Position numbers and translations under genes: made by a program. From the NCBI RefSeq assembly GCF_030317205.1, contig NZ_JASZYB010000006.1:1-64000 (forward strand): a stretch of 64,000 bases of DNA. The letters are read 5' to 3'. The stretch comes from Variovorax sp. J2L1-78 (GTDB lineage Bacteria > Pseudomonadota > Gammaproteobacteria > Burkholderiales > Burkholderiaceae_C). The notes under the pieces are model-generated. The model saw only the letters and a list, made by a program, of their open reading frames with translations. It made no database searches and was not told where the DNA came from. This document shows, piece after piece, positions 35,231 through 43,976 of the stretch (the stretch's first letter is position 1; each line of letters starts with the position of its first letter).

Positions 35231-36283
35231 ATGCTTCGCTCTTGCCTCATTGCCATCGTCACTGCCGTCGCTTGCCCTGCTTATGCCCAGTCCTCAGTGA
35301 CCCTTAACGGGCTGGCCGACGCCTTCGTCGGTTCCATCCGAATGGCGGGTGCGCCGGGGCGCGTCGACCAAGTGGGCAGCGGCGGCCTCGCGACATCGTG
35401 GTTTGGCATGCGTGGGGTGGAAGACCTCGGTGGCGGGCTGTCGGCGACCTTCGTGCTGGCCTCGTTCATGCGGGTCGACAGCGGCGAAACCGGTCGTTTC
35501 AATGGGGACCCGTTTTTCACGCGTGACGCGAACGTGGGCCTCTCGGGCAGCCTGGGGTCGTTGCGGCTCGGCCGCGCCGCGGCGCCGAATTTCATCCCGA
35601 CCATCCTGACCAATCCCTTCGGCGATACCTCCGCGTTCTCGCCGCTGGTGTTGCACGCGAACGTGAACAACGCGGCCTGGTTGCACCGCACCACGCCTTC
35701 GGACACGGGCTGGGGAAACCAGGTGCTCTACACGACCCCCCGGTTCGCCGGCCTGACGGCAACGCTCCAGTATCAGTTCGGCGAACAGCTCAACAGCACG
35801 GGCAACGACGGCAAGAAGAATGTCGGTGTGAGCGTTCTCTATTTCAACGGCCCGTGGTCGGCGACGGCCTACTACGAGCGCGATCAGGTGTCGAACTCGG
35901 GCGCTTCGGCGCCGCTGACGACCGTTGTGGCGGGTGTGGCCGTGCCGGAGACCAAGAAGGACTGGATGGTCGGCGGTTCGTACGACCCCGGTTTCGCCAA
36001 GTTCTTCGTCACCTACGGCGGCGCCAAGACCGATATCGCCGATTACGATGCCAGGACGACGTCGCTGGGCGTGTCGGTGCCCGTGGGCGCCGGCGCCATT
36101 CTGGCGGCCATGGCCCGTACCAAGGTGGAAGGCACCTACGACGGCAGTCGCACGACGGGCAGCGTTGGCTACGACTACTTCCTGTCCAAGCGCACCGACC
36201 TGTACGCGGTGCTCATGCAGGACCGGATCACGGACCGGAGCCACGGCAACAGCTTCGGCCTGGGCATGCGCCATCGCTTTTGA
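35231..36283 (+). CDS. Outer-membrane general porin, Gram-negative beta-proteobacterial type
   Basis: A 350-residue trimeric-porin-family protein with a signal peptide (MLRSCLIAIVTAVACPAYAQ) followed by SSVTLNGLADAFVG, the usual first beta strand. Alternating aromatic strands such as GLTATLQYQFGEQ and KNVGVSVLYFNGPWSATAYYE run through the chain, and the protein ends in Phe (GMRHRF), the outer-membrane assembly signal. It forms a diffusion channel for small solutes. A rho-independent terminator follows. Confidence 0.93.
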   Translation: MLRSCLIAIVTAVACPAYAQSSVTLNGLADAFVGSIRMAGAPGRVDQVGSGGLATSWFGMRGVEDLGGGLSATFVLASFMRVDSGETGRFNGDPFFTRDANVGLSGSLGSLRLGRAAAPNFIPTILTNPFGDTSAFSPLVLHANVNNAAWLHRTTPSDTGWGNQVLYTTPRFAGLTATLQYQFGEQLNSTGNDGKKNVGVSVLYFNGPWSATAYYERDQVSNSGASAPLTTVVAGVAVPETKKDWMVGGSYDPGFAKFFVTYGGAKTDIADYDARTTSLGVSVPVGAGAILAAMARTKVEGTYDGSRTTGSVGYDYFLSKRTDLYAVLMQDRITDRSHGNSFGLGMRHRF

Positions 36284-36308
36284 ACGTGGCCTGATCCTGC
36301 TGGCCGTT

Positions 36309-36343
36309 AAGGCGGGCAGGAAACTTGCCTGGAGCCCGCCTTT
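36309..36343 (+). terminator. Intrinsic terminator after the porin gene
   Basis: AAGGCGGGC (36309-36317) pairs with GCCCGCCTT (36334-36342) around a 16-base loop and ends in TTT. It lies 26 bases after the porin stop. The loop and the right arm overlap the presumed rplM promoter. Confidence 0.65.
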
Positions 36344-36354
36344 CGTCATAGAAT
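36325..36354 (+). promoter_or_regulatory. Probable sigma-70 promoter of rplM-rpsI
   Basis: TTGCCT (36325-36330), an 18-base spacer and TAGAAT (36349-36354) would start transcription near 36361, giving a leader of about 150 bases before rplM. Confidence 0.5.
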
Positions 36355-36395
36355 CGCGGGCTTCGCAGCGTTTTGGCAGCCCCGCGGCGAAGTGT

Positions 36396-36415
36396 GCGAA
36401 CCGGTTCCGGTTCGC
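36396..36415 (+). promoter_or_regulatory. Leader hairpin upstream of rplM
   Basis: GCGAACCGG pairs perfectly with CCGGTTCGC around TT within the rplM 5' leader. There is no T-run after it. Ribosomal protein operons are often feedback-controlled by their leader RNA; whether this stem does so is unknown. Confidence 0.35.
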
Positions 36416-36514
36416 GATCCCCCACCTAAGAGATTCCCACCAGAGGAAAACCGACCGTGGAAAAGGGCACAGCCACACCAACTCCGGTTGGGCAAACCAA
36501 GTCGAAAGATACTC

Positions 36515-36943
36515 ATGAAAACGTTCAGCGCAAAACCCGCTGACGTGACGCACGAGTGGTTTGTGATTGACGCGACCGACAAGGTCCTCGGACGAGTAGC
36601 CAGCGAAGTTGCTCTCCGTTTGCGCGGCAAACACAAGGCCATTTACACGCCTCACGTCGATACCGGTGACTTCATCGTCATCATCAACGCAGCCCAGCTG
36701 CGCGTCACCGGAGCCAAGTCGATCGACAAGGTGTACTACCGTCACTCGGGTTACCCGGGCGGCATCAGTGCCACCAACTTCCGCGACATGCAATCCAAGT
36801 TCCCGGGCCGTGCCCTGGAAAAGGCCGTCAAGGGCATGCTGCCCAAGGGCCCGCTCGGCTACGCGATGATCAAGAAACTCAAGGTCTACGGTGGCGCCGA
36901 GCACCCGCATACCGCCCAACAGCCCAAAGTGCTGGAACTGTAA
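36515..36943 (+). CDS. rplM: 50S ribosomal protein L13
   Basis: A 142-residue protein, the same length as E. coli L13, and an early assembly protein of the large subunit. MKTFSAKPADVTHEWFVIDA, DKVLGRVASEVALRLRGKHK and the C-terminal YGGAEHPHTAQQP are standard. The ATG at 36515 is chosen by family length; the frame extends upstream to 36392. rpsI follows after 11 bases, the universal L13-S9 operon. Confidence 0.98.
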   Translation: MKTFSAKPADVTHEWFVIDATDKVLGRVASEVALRLRGKHKAIYTPHVDTGDFIVIINAAQLRVTGAKSIDKVYYRHSGYPGGISATNFRDMQSKFPGRALEKAVKGMLPKGPLGYAMIKKLKVYGGAEHPHTAQQPKVLEL

Positions 36944-36954
36944 GGAGCCTTGAG

Positions 36955-37347
36955 ATGATTGGTGAATGGAACAATGGAACCGGCCGTCGCAAATCCAGCG
37001 TCGCCCGTGTGTTCATGAAAAAGGGCACCGGCAAGATCACGGTCAATGGCAAGGACATCCAGGCCTATTTCGGCCGTGAAACGTCCATCATGATCGCCAA
37101 GCAACCGCTGTTCTTGACGAACAACGTCGAAGCTTTCGACATCATGATCAACGTGGCCGGTGGCGGCGAATCGGGTCAAGCCGGCGCCGCGCGCCACGGC
37201 ATCACCCGCGCCCTGATCGACTACGACGCGACGCTCAAGCCGGTGCTGAGCCAGGCCGGCTTCGTGACGCGCGATGCGCGTGAAGTCGAGCGTAAGAAGG
37301 TCGGTCTGCACTCCGCACGCCGCCGCAAGCAATTCTCCAAGCGCTGA
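36955..37347 (+). CDS. rpsI: 30S ribosomal protein S9
   Basis: A 130-residue protein. The chain has GTGRRKSSVARVFMKKGTGK near the start and the conserved C-terminal tail RRKQFSKR, whose final Arg contacts P-site tRNA. A TAAGGAG ribosome-binding site overlaps the rplM stop. A terminator lies at 37470, although a 120-base trailer precedes it. Confidence 0.98.
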   Translation: MIGEWNNGTGRRKSSVARVFMKKGTGKITVNGKDIQAYFGRETSIMIAKQPLFLTNNVEAFDIMINVAGGGESGQAGAARHGITRALIDYDATLKPVLSQAGFVTRDAREVERKKVGLHSARRRKQFSKR

Positions 37348-37469
37348 TCTTCGCTGCTGCGCCACTGCATGGCGGCGTTGCAAATCCTCGCCGGACGGAA
37401 GTCCGGCTCCGGTTTGTGCCTTGCCCTGCAGCGGCTCGCGACGCGAATATCCGCACTTGGCATGTTGCG

Positions 37470-37494
37470 AAAGCCGCCCTCTGGGCGGCTTTTT
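37470..37494 (+). terminator. Intrinsic terminator after rplM-rpsI
   Basis: AAGCCGCCC pairs with GGGCGGCTT around TCT and is followed by TTT. It ends the ribosomal-protein transcript 66 bases before erpA, so erpA probably has its own promoter. Confidence 0.85.
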
Positions 37495-37559
37495 GCTGCT
37501 TGCAGTAGCATTCCCGCATTGGCCGCATGTTCGGCCCACCCCCCACAGGAGTCCCGCAC

Positions 37560-37931
37560 ATGAGCGCTGTTGCCGAAACCATCCAGACCCCGACCCAGAT
37601 GCCCGAGCCGATTGTCTTCACCGACAGCGCGGCCGCCAAGGTGGCCGACCTGATCGCCGAAGAGGGCAACCCCGAGCTTAAGCTGCGGGTGTTCGTGCAG
37701 GGAGGTGGCTGCTCCGGCTTCCAGTACGGCTTCACCTTCGACGAGATCACCAACGAGGACGACACGACCATGACCAAGAACGGCGTGTCGCTGCTGATCG
37801 ATGCCATGAGCTACCAGTACCTGGTCGGCGCGGAGATCGACTACAAGGAAGACCTCCAGGGCGCCCAGTTCGTGATCAAGAACCCCAATGCCACCAGCAC
37901 CTGCGGCTGCGGTTCGAGCTTCTCGGCCTGA
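37560..37931 (+). CDS. erpA: Iron-sulfur cluster insertion protein ErpA
   Basis: A 123-residue A-type carrier that hands Fe-S clusters to apo-enzymes. The three cluster cysteines are present: one in GGGCSGFQYGF and two in STCGCGSSFSA at the C-terminus. The ATG at 37560 follows an AGGAG site; the frame continues upstream for 11 residues without similarity. Terminators flank it on both sides, so it is a single-gene transcript. Confidence 0.96.
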   Translation: MSAVAETIQTPTQMPEPIVFTDSAAAKVADLIAEEGNPELKLRVFVQGGGCSGFQYGFTFDEITNEDDTTMTKNGVSLLIDAMSYQYLVGAEIDYKEDLQGAQFVIKNPNATSTCGCGSSFSA

Positions 37932-37963
37932 TGCCTGGATGCTGCTGATCTAGCGTCCCCGCC

Positions 37964-37986
37964 AAGCCGCCTTCGGGCGGCTTTTT
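37964..37986 (+). terminator. Intrinsic terminator after erpA
   Basis: AAGCCGCC pairs with GGCGGCTT around a stable TTCG tetraloop, followed by TTT. It lies 33 bases after the erpA stop and only 35 bases before the MFS start. Confidence 0.88.
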
Positions 37987-38020
37987 GCTGTCCGTCGTTC
38001 TTTCAACTCCCCGTTCCTTC

Positions 38021-39454
38021 ATGACGCCAGAGGTTGCCAACCCCGTCGCGCCCGTGCGCAAAAGCCTTCTGTGGCTCGTCGCCGTCGGCTTCTTCATGCA
38101 GACGCTGGACGCGACGATCATCAACACGGCGTTGCCGGCCATGGCCGTTGGCCTGGGCGTCAGCCCGCTGCGCATGCAGTCCGTGGTGGTGGCCTATTCG
38201 CTCACGATGGCGATGCTGATCCCGGCCTCGGGCTGGATCGCCGATCGCTTCGGCACGCGGCGCATCTTCTTCTCGGCGATCGTGCTGTTTGTCCTCGGAT
38301 CGGTCGCCTGTGCGCTCTCGCAGGGCCTCGGCCAGCTTGTGGCCGCCCGGGTGGTGCAGGGGCTAGGCGGCGCACTGCTGCTGCCGGTGGGGCGGTTGGC
38401 GCTGCTGCGCACGGTGCCCCGCGCAGAGTTCCTGCAGGCGATGAGCTTTGTGGCCATCCCCGGGCTCATCGGACCGTTGCTGGGGCCGACGTTGGGTGGC
38501 TGGCTGGTGCAGTACGCGTCGTGGCACTGGATCTTCCTGATCAACGTGCCGGTCGGCCTGCTGGGCTGCATCGCCACGCTGCGCTTCATGCCAGATATCC
38601 GGGGCGTGGCGCTGCGGCGCTTCGATGGCGCCGGCTATGCCATGCTGGCGTTCGGCATGGTGGCGATCTCGCTGGCGCTGGACGGCGTGGCCGAACTGGG
38701 GCTGCGTCAGGTGAGCGTGTTCGTGCTGCTGGTGTTCGGCTTCGCCAGCCTGACGGCCTATTGGCTGCAGGCAGCGCGCAAGCCCGATCCGTTGTTCTCG
38801 CCGGTGCTTTTCAAGGTGCCGACCCTCAGCATCGGCCTGCTCGGCAACCTGTTCTCTCGTCTGGGCAGCGGTTGCATGCCTTTTCTCGTGCCGCTGCTGC
38901 TCCAGGTCTCGATGGGCTATTCGCCCCTGCACGCGGGCCTGATGATGCTGCCCATCGCGATGGCGGGCATGGCGATGAAGCGCTTCACCACGCCGCTCAT
39001 CACGCACTTCGGCTACCGCCGCGTGCTGGTCGCCAACACCGCGCTGGTGGGTGTCACGATGGGTTGTTTTGCGCTGACGTCGCCGGGCCAACCGGTGGCA
39101 CTGCACATCGTGCTGCTGCTCTGTTTCGGAGCGGTTAACTCGCTGCAGTTCACGGCGATGAACACGGTCACGCTGCGTGATCTCGACAGCAGCATGGCCA
39201 GCAGCGGCAACAGCCTGCTGTCGATGGTCCAGATGCTGGCGATGAGCCTGGGCGTGGCGGCCGCCAGTTCGGTCCTTGGCGGTTATTCGGGCATCTTCGG
39301 GAGCGCCGCGCCCATCGACACCCTGCACGCCTTCCAGGCCACGTTCGCGACCATGGGGCTGATCACGCTCGCCTCCGCGCTGATCTTCTGGCACCTGCCG
39401 CCCGAGGCGCGTGCCGTGCAGCCCCCGCAGCCCGAGGTGTCGGGGCACGGCTGA
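38021..39454 (+). CDS. MFS transporter, DHA2 (EmrB/QacA) 14-TM drug exporter type
   Basis: A 477-residue proton-driven exporter with about 14 membrane segments. The first segment has the DHA2 motif LDATIINTALPAM, and motif A reads GWIADRFGTRRIFF. Motif C is likely around GPLLGPTLGGWLVQ. The ATG at 38021 is preferred to the upstream one at 37985, which lies in the erpA terminator. It converges with anmK. There is no adjacent EmrA-type adaptor, so it probably works alone; its substrates are unknown. Confidence 0.9.
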   Translation: MTPEVANPVAPVRKSLLWLVAVGFFMQTLDATIINTALPAMAVGLGVSPLRMQSVVVAYSLTMAMLIPASGWIADRFGTRRIFFSAIVLFVLGSVACALSQGLGQLVAARVVQGLGGALLLPVGRLALLRTVPRAEFLQAMSFVAIPGLIGPLLGPTLGGWLVQYASWHWIFLINVPVGLLGCIATLRFMPDIRGVALRRFDGAGYAMLAFGMVAISLALDGVAELGLRQVSVFVLLVFGFASLTAYWLQAARKPDPLFSPVLFKVPTLSIGLLGNLFSRLGSGCMPFLVPLLLQVSMGYSPLHAGLMMLPIAMAGMAMKRFTTPLITHFGYRRVLVANTALVGVTMGCFALTSPGQPVALHIVLLLCFGAVNSLQFTAMNTVTLRDLDSSMASSGNSLLSMVQMLAMSLGVAAASSVLGGYSGIFGSAAPIDTLHAFQATFATMGLITLASALIFWHLPPEARAVQPPQPEVSGHG

Positions 39455-39457
39455 GGA

Positions 39458-39472
39458 GCCTTGCAGCAAGGC
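39458..39472. repeat. Inverted repeat between convergent genes
   Basis: GCCTTGC and GCAAGGC flank a single A in the 19-base gap between the MFS and anmK stops. As RNA on either strand it could form a short stem, but there is no T-run, so terminator function is doubtful. Confidence 0.35.
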
Positions 39473-39473
39473 G

Positions 39474-40583
39474 TCAGGCGGGGTAGATCGCGCCCAGCAC
39501 CCGTGCGCCGCGTGCGCCGGTCACGCTCGCCAGGTTGCCGGGCTCACGCCGGAGCGTGGCCCGTGCCAGCCAGGCGAAGGCGGCGGCCTCGACCTGCTGC
39601 GGCGGCAAGCCGCGTTCGGCGGAGGAACACACGGTCAGTTTGGGCAGCAGGGCGGCCAGGCGCCCCATGAGGTGGTCGTTGAGCGCGCCGCCGCCGCAGA
39701 CGATCAGTGCCGACGCGTCGCCACCGTACAGGCGCACGTCGTGCGCGCACGCGGATGCCGTGAGCTCGGTGAGCGTGGCCTGCACGTCGACGGGGGCGAG
39801 GGCCGCCTCGCCCAGCACGGCATCGAGCCAGCCAGGGTGGAACAGGTCGCGGCCGGTGCTCTTGGGAGGGGGCTGCGCGAAGAAGGGCTCGGCGCGCATC
39901 CGCGCCAGCAGCAGCGGGTCGACGCGGCCGCTGGCCGCCCACCGGCCGCCGTCGTCGAAAGGCCGGCCGGTGTGCAGGCGGCACCAATGGTCCATCAGGG
40001 CGTTGCCGGGGCCGCAGTCGAAACCGAGGACCGGGCCGCCGTCGGCAGGCAGCACGCTCAGGTTCGAGATACCGCCGATGTTCAGGACCGCGAGGGTCTG
40101 GTGCACCTGGCCGAACACCGCACGGTGGAAGGCGGGCACCAGCGGCGCCCCCTGGCCGCCAGCGGCCACGTCGCGGCTGCGGAAGTCTGCCACCACGTCG
40201 ATGCGGCACAGCTCGGCGAGCAGAGCGGGGTTGTTCAGCTGCAACGTGTAGCCGATGCCATCGACTGCGCCGGGCTGGTGCCGGATGGTCTGGCCATGGG
40301 CGCCGATCGCCGTGACGTCGGCGGGTGAGCAGGCGGTGTCGTTCAGCAGTTGTCGCACCACGTCGGCATAGAGGTGCGCTAGGCCGTTGGCCGCCAGGGC
40401 TGCGCGGTGCAGCTCGTTGTCGCCGGGCGTGTTGAGCGCCAGCAGCTCGGCGCGCAGCGCCTCAGGAAAGGGCGCGCTGGCGTGGGCCAGGACCGCGATG
40501 CGACCCGCGTCAAGGTCCGCCACGACGCCGTCAACCCCGTCGAGCGAGGTGCCCGACATCAGGCCGATGAAGCGTTCGGCCAT
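39474..40583 (-). CDS. anmK: Anhydro-N-acetylmuramic acid kinase
   Basis: A 369-residue cytoplasmic kinase that converts 1,6-anhydro-MurNAc to MurNAc-6-phosphate in cell-wall recycling. The ATP-binding start GLMSGTSLDGVDGVV, the middle AIGAHGQTIRHQPG and LGFDCGPGNALMDHW are family hallmarks. It ends 29 bases before the M23 peptidase start on the same strand, and both act on peptidoglycan, so they likely form an operon with the peptidase first. Confidence 0.97.
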   Translation of the reverse strand: MAERFIGLMSGTSLDGVDGVVADLDAGRIAVLAHASAPFPEALRAELLALNTPGDNELHRAALAANGLAHLYADVVRQLLNDTACSPADVTAIGAHGQTIRHQPGAVDGIGYTLQLNNPALLAELCRIDVVADFRSRDVAAGGQGAPLVPAFHRAVFGQVHQTLAVLNIGGISNLSVLPADGGPVLGFDCGPGNALMDHWCRLHTGRPFDDGGRWAASGRVDPLLLARMRAEPFFAQPPPKSTGRDLFHPGWLDAVLGEAALAPVDVQATLTELTASACAHDVRLYGGDASALIVCGGGALNDHLMGRLAALLPKLTVCSSAERGLPPQQVEAAAFAWLARATLRREPGNLASVTGARGARVLGAIYPA

Positions 40584-40612
40584 GCGCGCTCAGCCAGGTA
40601 TCGGGGGGCCGC

Positions 40613-41968
40613 TCAGTCGGCGCTCGCCTGGACCACGGAGAAGGCGGCGGCCAGCTCGCGGCGCGTCGCCATCGCCTGGCGGTCGAAGATCGGGCGCACC
40701 GACGCGCTGATCGGCGTGCCGCCGTCCTGTTGCGCGATGTTGGCCGGGTTGGTGTATTCGCCGTTCACGCGGAACTCGAAGTGCAGATGCGGGCCCGTGG
40801 CCCACCCGGTGGAACCGACCGCGCCAATGAACTGGCTCTGGCTCACCGCCTGCCCGACCTTCACGTCGATGCGGCTGAGATGCGCATAGACGGTTTCCTG
40901 GTTGTTGCGGTGCTTCACGATGATGATGTTGCCGTAGCCGTTCTGCCGGCCGGCGAATTCCACCACGCCGTCACCGACGGCCCGCACCGCGGTGCCGGTG
41001 GGGGCTGCGAAATCGATGCCGTTGTGCTGGCGCCAGGTGTTCTGGATGGGGTGGATCCGCATCGCGAAGCCGCTGGAGATGCGCGAGAACTCGACCGGCG
41101 AGGACAGGTAGGCACGCAGCAGGCTGTCGCCGTTCGGGCGGTAGTAGCCGCCCTTCTTGCCCGGTTCCTGGAACCACATCGCCTGGTAGATCTTGCCGTT
41201 ACTCTCGAACTCAGCCGACAGCACCCGGCCGCTGCGCAGCGACTGGCCATCGGCTTCGAAGGTTTCGTAGACGACGGCGAAACGGTCGCCCCTGCGCAGT
41301 GCGCGGAAGTCGACGTCGGCGGAGAAGATGTCGGCCAGCTGGCTGGCGACCGCATCGGGGATGCGGGCCTCGTCGGTGGCGGCGAAGAGCGAACTGCGCA
41401 CGACGCCGCTGGCGAGCCGGCTCGCGGCCGTGAGCCGGTCGGCCTCGGTGCGGACCGTGAAGCCCTTGCCGGTGCTGTCACGGGCGATCACCAGGCGCTT
41501 GAAGCCGCCATCACCGTCGGGAATCCAGCGTGCGCTCAGGCGTTGTAGGGTGTTGTCGCGGGCGGCCTCGGCGGTCACCGAGCGGCCGGTCCGGTTGAAC
41601 AGGGCGCCTCGCGCTTCGGCATTGCCGCGCACGAAGGCTGCGGCGGCCGGGTCGGCGATGCCCAGGCGCTTGAGCAGCGCGTCGATGGTGTCGCTGGCCC
41701 GGGTGAGTTCCGTGCGGAAAAGCGTGAAGTCGTGCGTGTCGAGCGCTTCCACCTGATCGGCGTAGGCCAAAGGTTGGACGGCTTCGAGCACTTGCCGGAC
41801 CGGCAGGTCGGCCACGTCCGGGCCGAGCGATGCGACGGCGAAGGCGCCGCCACCTGCGCACAGCAAGAGCGCACCGATGGCGGCGCTGATCTGCTTCGGA
41901 TAGGTGCGGAAGGTATGTGCGACACGGGAAGCCAGCAGCTCCTCGGCAGCGAGAATGGCGTTGATCAA
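40613..41968 (-). CDS. M23 family metallopeptidase (LytM/MepM-like endopeptidase)
   Basis: A 451-residue inner-membrane-anchored peptidoglycan endopeptidase. One N-terminal segment (ISAAIGALLLCAGGGAFAVA) anchors it; a long periplasmic region follows; the C-terminal LytM domain carries the Zn ligands in HNGIDFAAPTGT and HLHFEFRVNG, so it should be active. MepM-type enzymes cut stem-peptide crosslinks during growth. It is divergent from tyrS across 159 bases. Confidence 0.93.
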   Translation of the reverse strand: MINAILAAEELLASRVAHTFRTYPKQISAAIGALLLCAGGGAFAVASLGPDVADLPVRQVLEAVQPLAYADQVEALDTHDFTLFRTELTRASDTIDALLKRLGIADPAAAAFVRGNAEARGALFNRTGRSVTAEAARDNTLQRLSARWIPDGDGGFKRLVIARDSTGKGFTVRTEADRLTAASRLASGVVRSSLFAATDEARIPDAVASQLADIFSADVDFRALRRGDRFAVVYETFEADGQSLRSGRVLSAEFESNGKIYQAMWFQEPGKKGGYYRPNGDSLLRAYLSSPVEFSRISSGFAMRIHPIQNTWRQHNGIDFAAPTGTAVRAVGDGVVEFAGRQNGYGNIIIVKHRNNQETVYAHLSRIDVKVGQAVSQSQFIGAVGSTGWATGPHLHFEFRVNGEYTNPANIAQQDGGTPISASVRPIFDRQAMATRRELAAAFSVVQASAD

Positions 41969-42127
41969 CGTCTTAAAGCCCTGTTTCGGTTCGGCGGGTC
42001 CTCAGCACTGAACTCGCGTGGCGAGGCTGCAGGACGGAGCGAAAGAAAAGCGCCGCTTAGAATCCGACGCTTGGAAAGTCGGGCTGAGTATAGCTTCGGC
42101 CATACGCAAAACTGCCAAAAAGTCCCA

Positions 42128-43360
42128 ATGAAGCCCGAGTTTGTTACAAGCCAAAGTCTTTCCGATGCTGTAGGACGTGCGCTCGAAATCTCCCTGCGCG
42201 GGGCTGACGAGTTGCTCCCCCAAGAGGAATGGGTGCGCAAACTGCAGCGCGCCGAGGCCACGGGCACGCCGTTGCGCATCAAATTCGGTCTCGATCCGAC
42301 GGCCCCGGACATTCACCTGGGCCACACCGTCGTCTTCAACAAGCTGCGTCAGTTGCAGGACCTGGGACACACCGTGATCCCTTTGATCGGCGACTTCACG
42401 ACGACCATTGGAGATCCGTCCGGCCGCAATAGCACGCGGCCACCGCTGACCCGTGAGCAGATCGAGGTCAACGCTGCGACTTATTTCGATCAACTGCGGC
42501 TCCTGTTGGATGTGGATCGTGCCGAAGTCCGCTACAACTCCGAATGGAGCGACCCGCTGGGCGCGCGCGGCATGATCCAGCTGGCCGCCAAGTACACCGT
42601 GGCGCGGATGATGGAGCGCGACGACTTCACGAAGCGCTTCAAGGCCGGCCAGTCGATCTCGGTGCATGAGTTCCTGTATCCGCTGATGCAGGGCTATGAC
42701 TCCGTGGCACTCAGGTCGGACCTGGAACTCGGCGGTACGGATCAGAAGTTCAATCTGCTGGTCGGGCGCCATCTTCAACAGGAATATGGCCAGGAGCCGC
42801 AGTGCATACTCACTATGCCATTGCTCGAAGGCCTGGACGGTGTGGAGAAGATGTCCAAGAGCAAGGGCAACTACATCGGCGTCACCGAGGCGCCGAACAC
42901 CATGTTCGCCAAGGTGTTGTCGATCTCCGACGACCTGATGTGGCGCTGGTACACGCTGCTGAGCTTCCGCTCGATGGCCGACATCGAGGCGCTGAAGGCC
43001 GAGATCGCCGGTGGCCGCAACCCGAAGGACGCGAAGGTGGCCCTGGCGAAGGAAATCACCGCGCGCTTCCATAGCGCCGCCGCGGCCGAGGCGGCCGAAC
43101 AGGACTTCGCGAACCGCAGCAAGGGCGGTGTGCCCGACGAGATTCCGGAGGTGACGCTGTCCGGCGCTCCGCTGGGCATCGCACAGCTGCTCAAGCAGGC
43201 CGGGCTGGCGCCGTCCACGTCGGAAGGCAACCGCCTGATCGATGGCGGCGGCGTGCGCATCGATTCGGCCGTCGTGAGCGACAAGGGCCTCAAGCTGCCG
43301 GCCGGCAGCTACGTGGTGCAGGTCGGCAAGCGCAAGTTCGCGCGGGTGCTCTTGGGCTGA
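42128..43360 (+). CDS. tyrS: Tyrosyl-tRNA synthetase
   Basis: A 410-residue class I synthetase. The HIGH-type motif is HLGH (63-66) and the KMSKS loop is at 241-245 (KMSKSKGN). The ARGMIQLAAKYTVARMMERDDF region and a C-terminal S4 RNA-binding domain (NRLIDGGGVRIDSAVV) place it in the long beta/gamma-proteobacterial TyrRS group. The ATG at 42128 is selected by homology; the frame is open far upstream into the M23 region. Confidence 0.97.
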   Translation: MKPEFVTSQSLSDAVGRALEISLRGADELLPQEEWVRKLQRAEATGTPLRIKFGLDPTAPDIHLGHTVVFNKLRQLQDLGHTVIPLIGDFTTTIGDPSGRNSTRPPLTREQIEVNAATYFDQLRLLLDVDRAEVRYNSEWSDPLGARGMIQLAAKYTVARMMERDDFTKRFKAGQSISVHEFLYPLMQGYDSVALRSDLELGGTDQKFNLLVGRHLQQEYGQEPQCILTMPLLEGLDGVEKMSKSKGNYIGVTEAPNTMFAKVLSISDDLMWRWYTLLSFRSMADIEALKAEIAGGRNPKDAKVALAKEITARFHSAAAAEAAEQDFANRSKGGVPDEIPEVTLSGAPLGIAQLLKQAGLAPSTSEGNRLIDGGGVRIDSAVVSDKGLKLPAGSYVVQVGKRKFARVLLG

Positions 43361-43373
43361 AGCGCGCCGGCGC

Positions 43374-43976
43374 TCAGCGGACCTCGATCGTCACCCGGCG
43401 GTTGCGTGGCTCCGCGACTTCGTCGGGGGTCGGAATGAGCAGGTTACGTTCGCCGCGCCCGATCGCCTGGATGCGGCTGGCGGGAAAACCGCGGTCGGCG
43501 AACATCTGGCGCACTTCCTGGGCGCGCCGGCGCGACAGGTCGTCGTTGCGTTCCAGCGTGCCCAGCGTGTCGGTGTGGCCGGTCACCACGATTTCACCGC
43601 CGTTGCGCGCGGCGGCGGCGGCCAGCGCTTCGCTCAGTGTGACTTGCGATTCGGGCGTCAGGGCCGTTTCGCCGGCATCGAAATAGAGGGTGTAGCGCTG
43701 CGGTGGCGGTGGCATCAGGTCGAACAGGCTGCGGTTTTCGGCCTCGATGCGCGCCGGGTCGGCTTGGTCGACCACCGGCGCACCGGTGCTGTTGCGGCTG
43801 GCGGTGGCTCGCTGGTAAGGCTTGCCCAGGACCTCTTCGCCGCCGTTGGCGCGGACCACCACAGCCGATGGCCGGCCATCGGCCTGCGGAAGGAGCACGA
43901 CGCGGGTGCCGCTGGACGAGCAGGCCGCAATCAGGAGGCTGGTGAAGACAGTGGCAGCGAGTCGGTGAAAAGTCAC
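43374..43976 (-). CDS. OmpA family lipoprotein
   Basis: A 200-residue predicted outer-membrane lipoprotein with lipobox LIAAC near residue 19. Its C-terminal OmpA domain (about residues 95-200) binds peptidoglycan: VVTGHTDTLGTLERND, LSRRRAQEVRQMF and EPRNRRVTIEVR are standard. It overlaps the upstream FecR-domain gene by 4 bases (ATGA), so the two are co-translated and probably work together at the envelope. It converges with tyrS. Confidence 0.88.
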   Translation of the reverse strand: MTFHRLAATVFTSLLIAACSSSGTRVVLLPQADGRPSAVVVRANGGEEVLGKPYQRATASRNSTGAPVVDQADPARIEAENRSLFDLMPPPPQRYTLYFDAGETALTPESQVTLSEALAAAAARNGGEIVVTGHTDTLGTLERNDDLSRRRAQEVRQMFADRGFPASRIQAIGRGERNLLIPTPDEVAEPRNRRVTIEVR

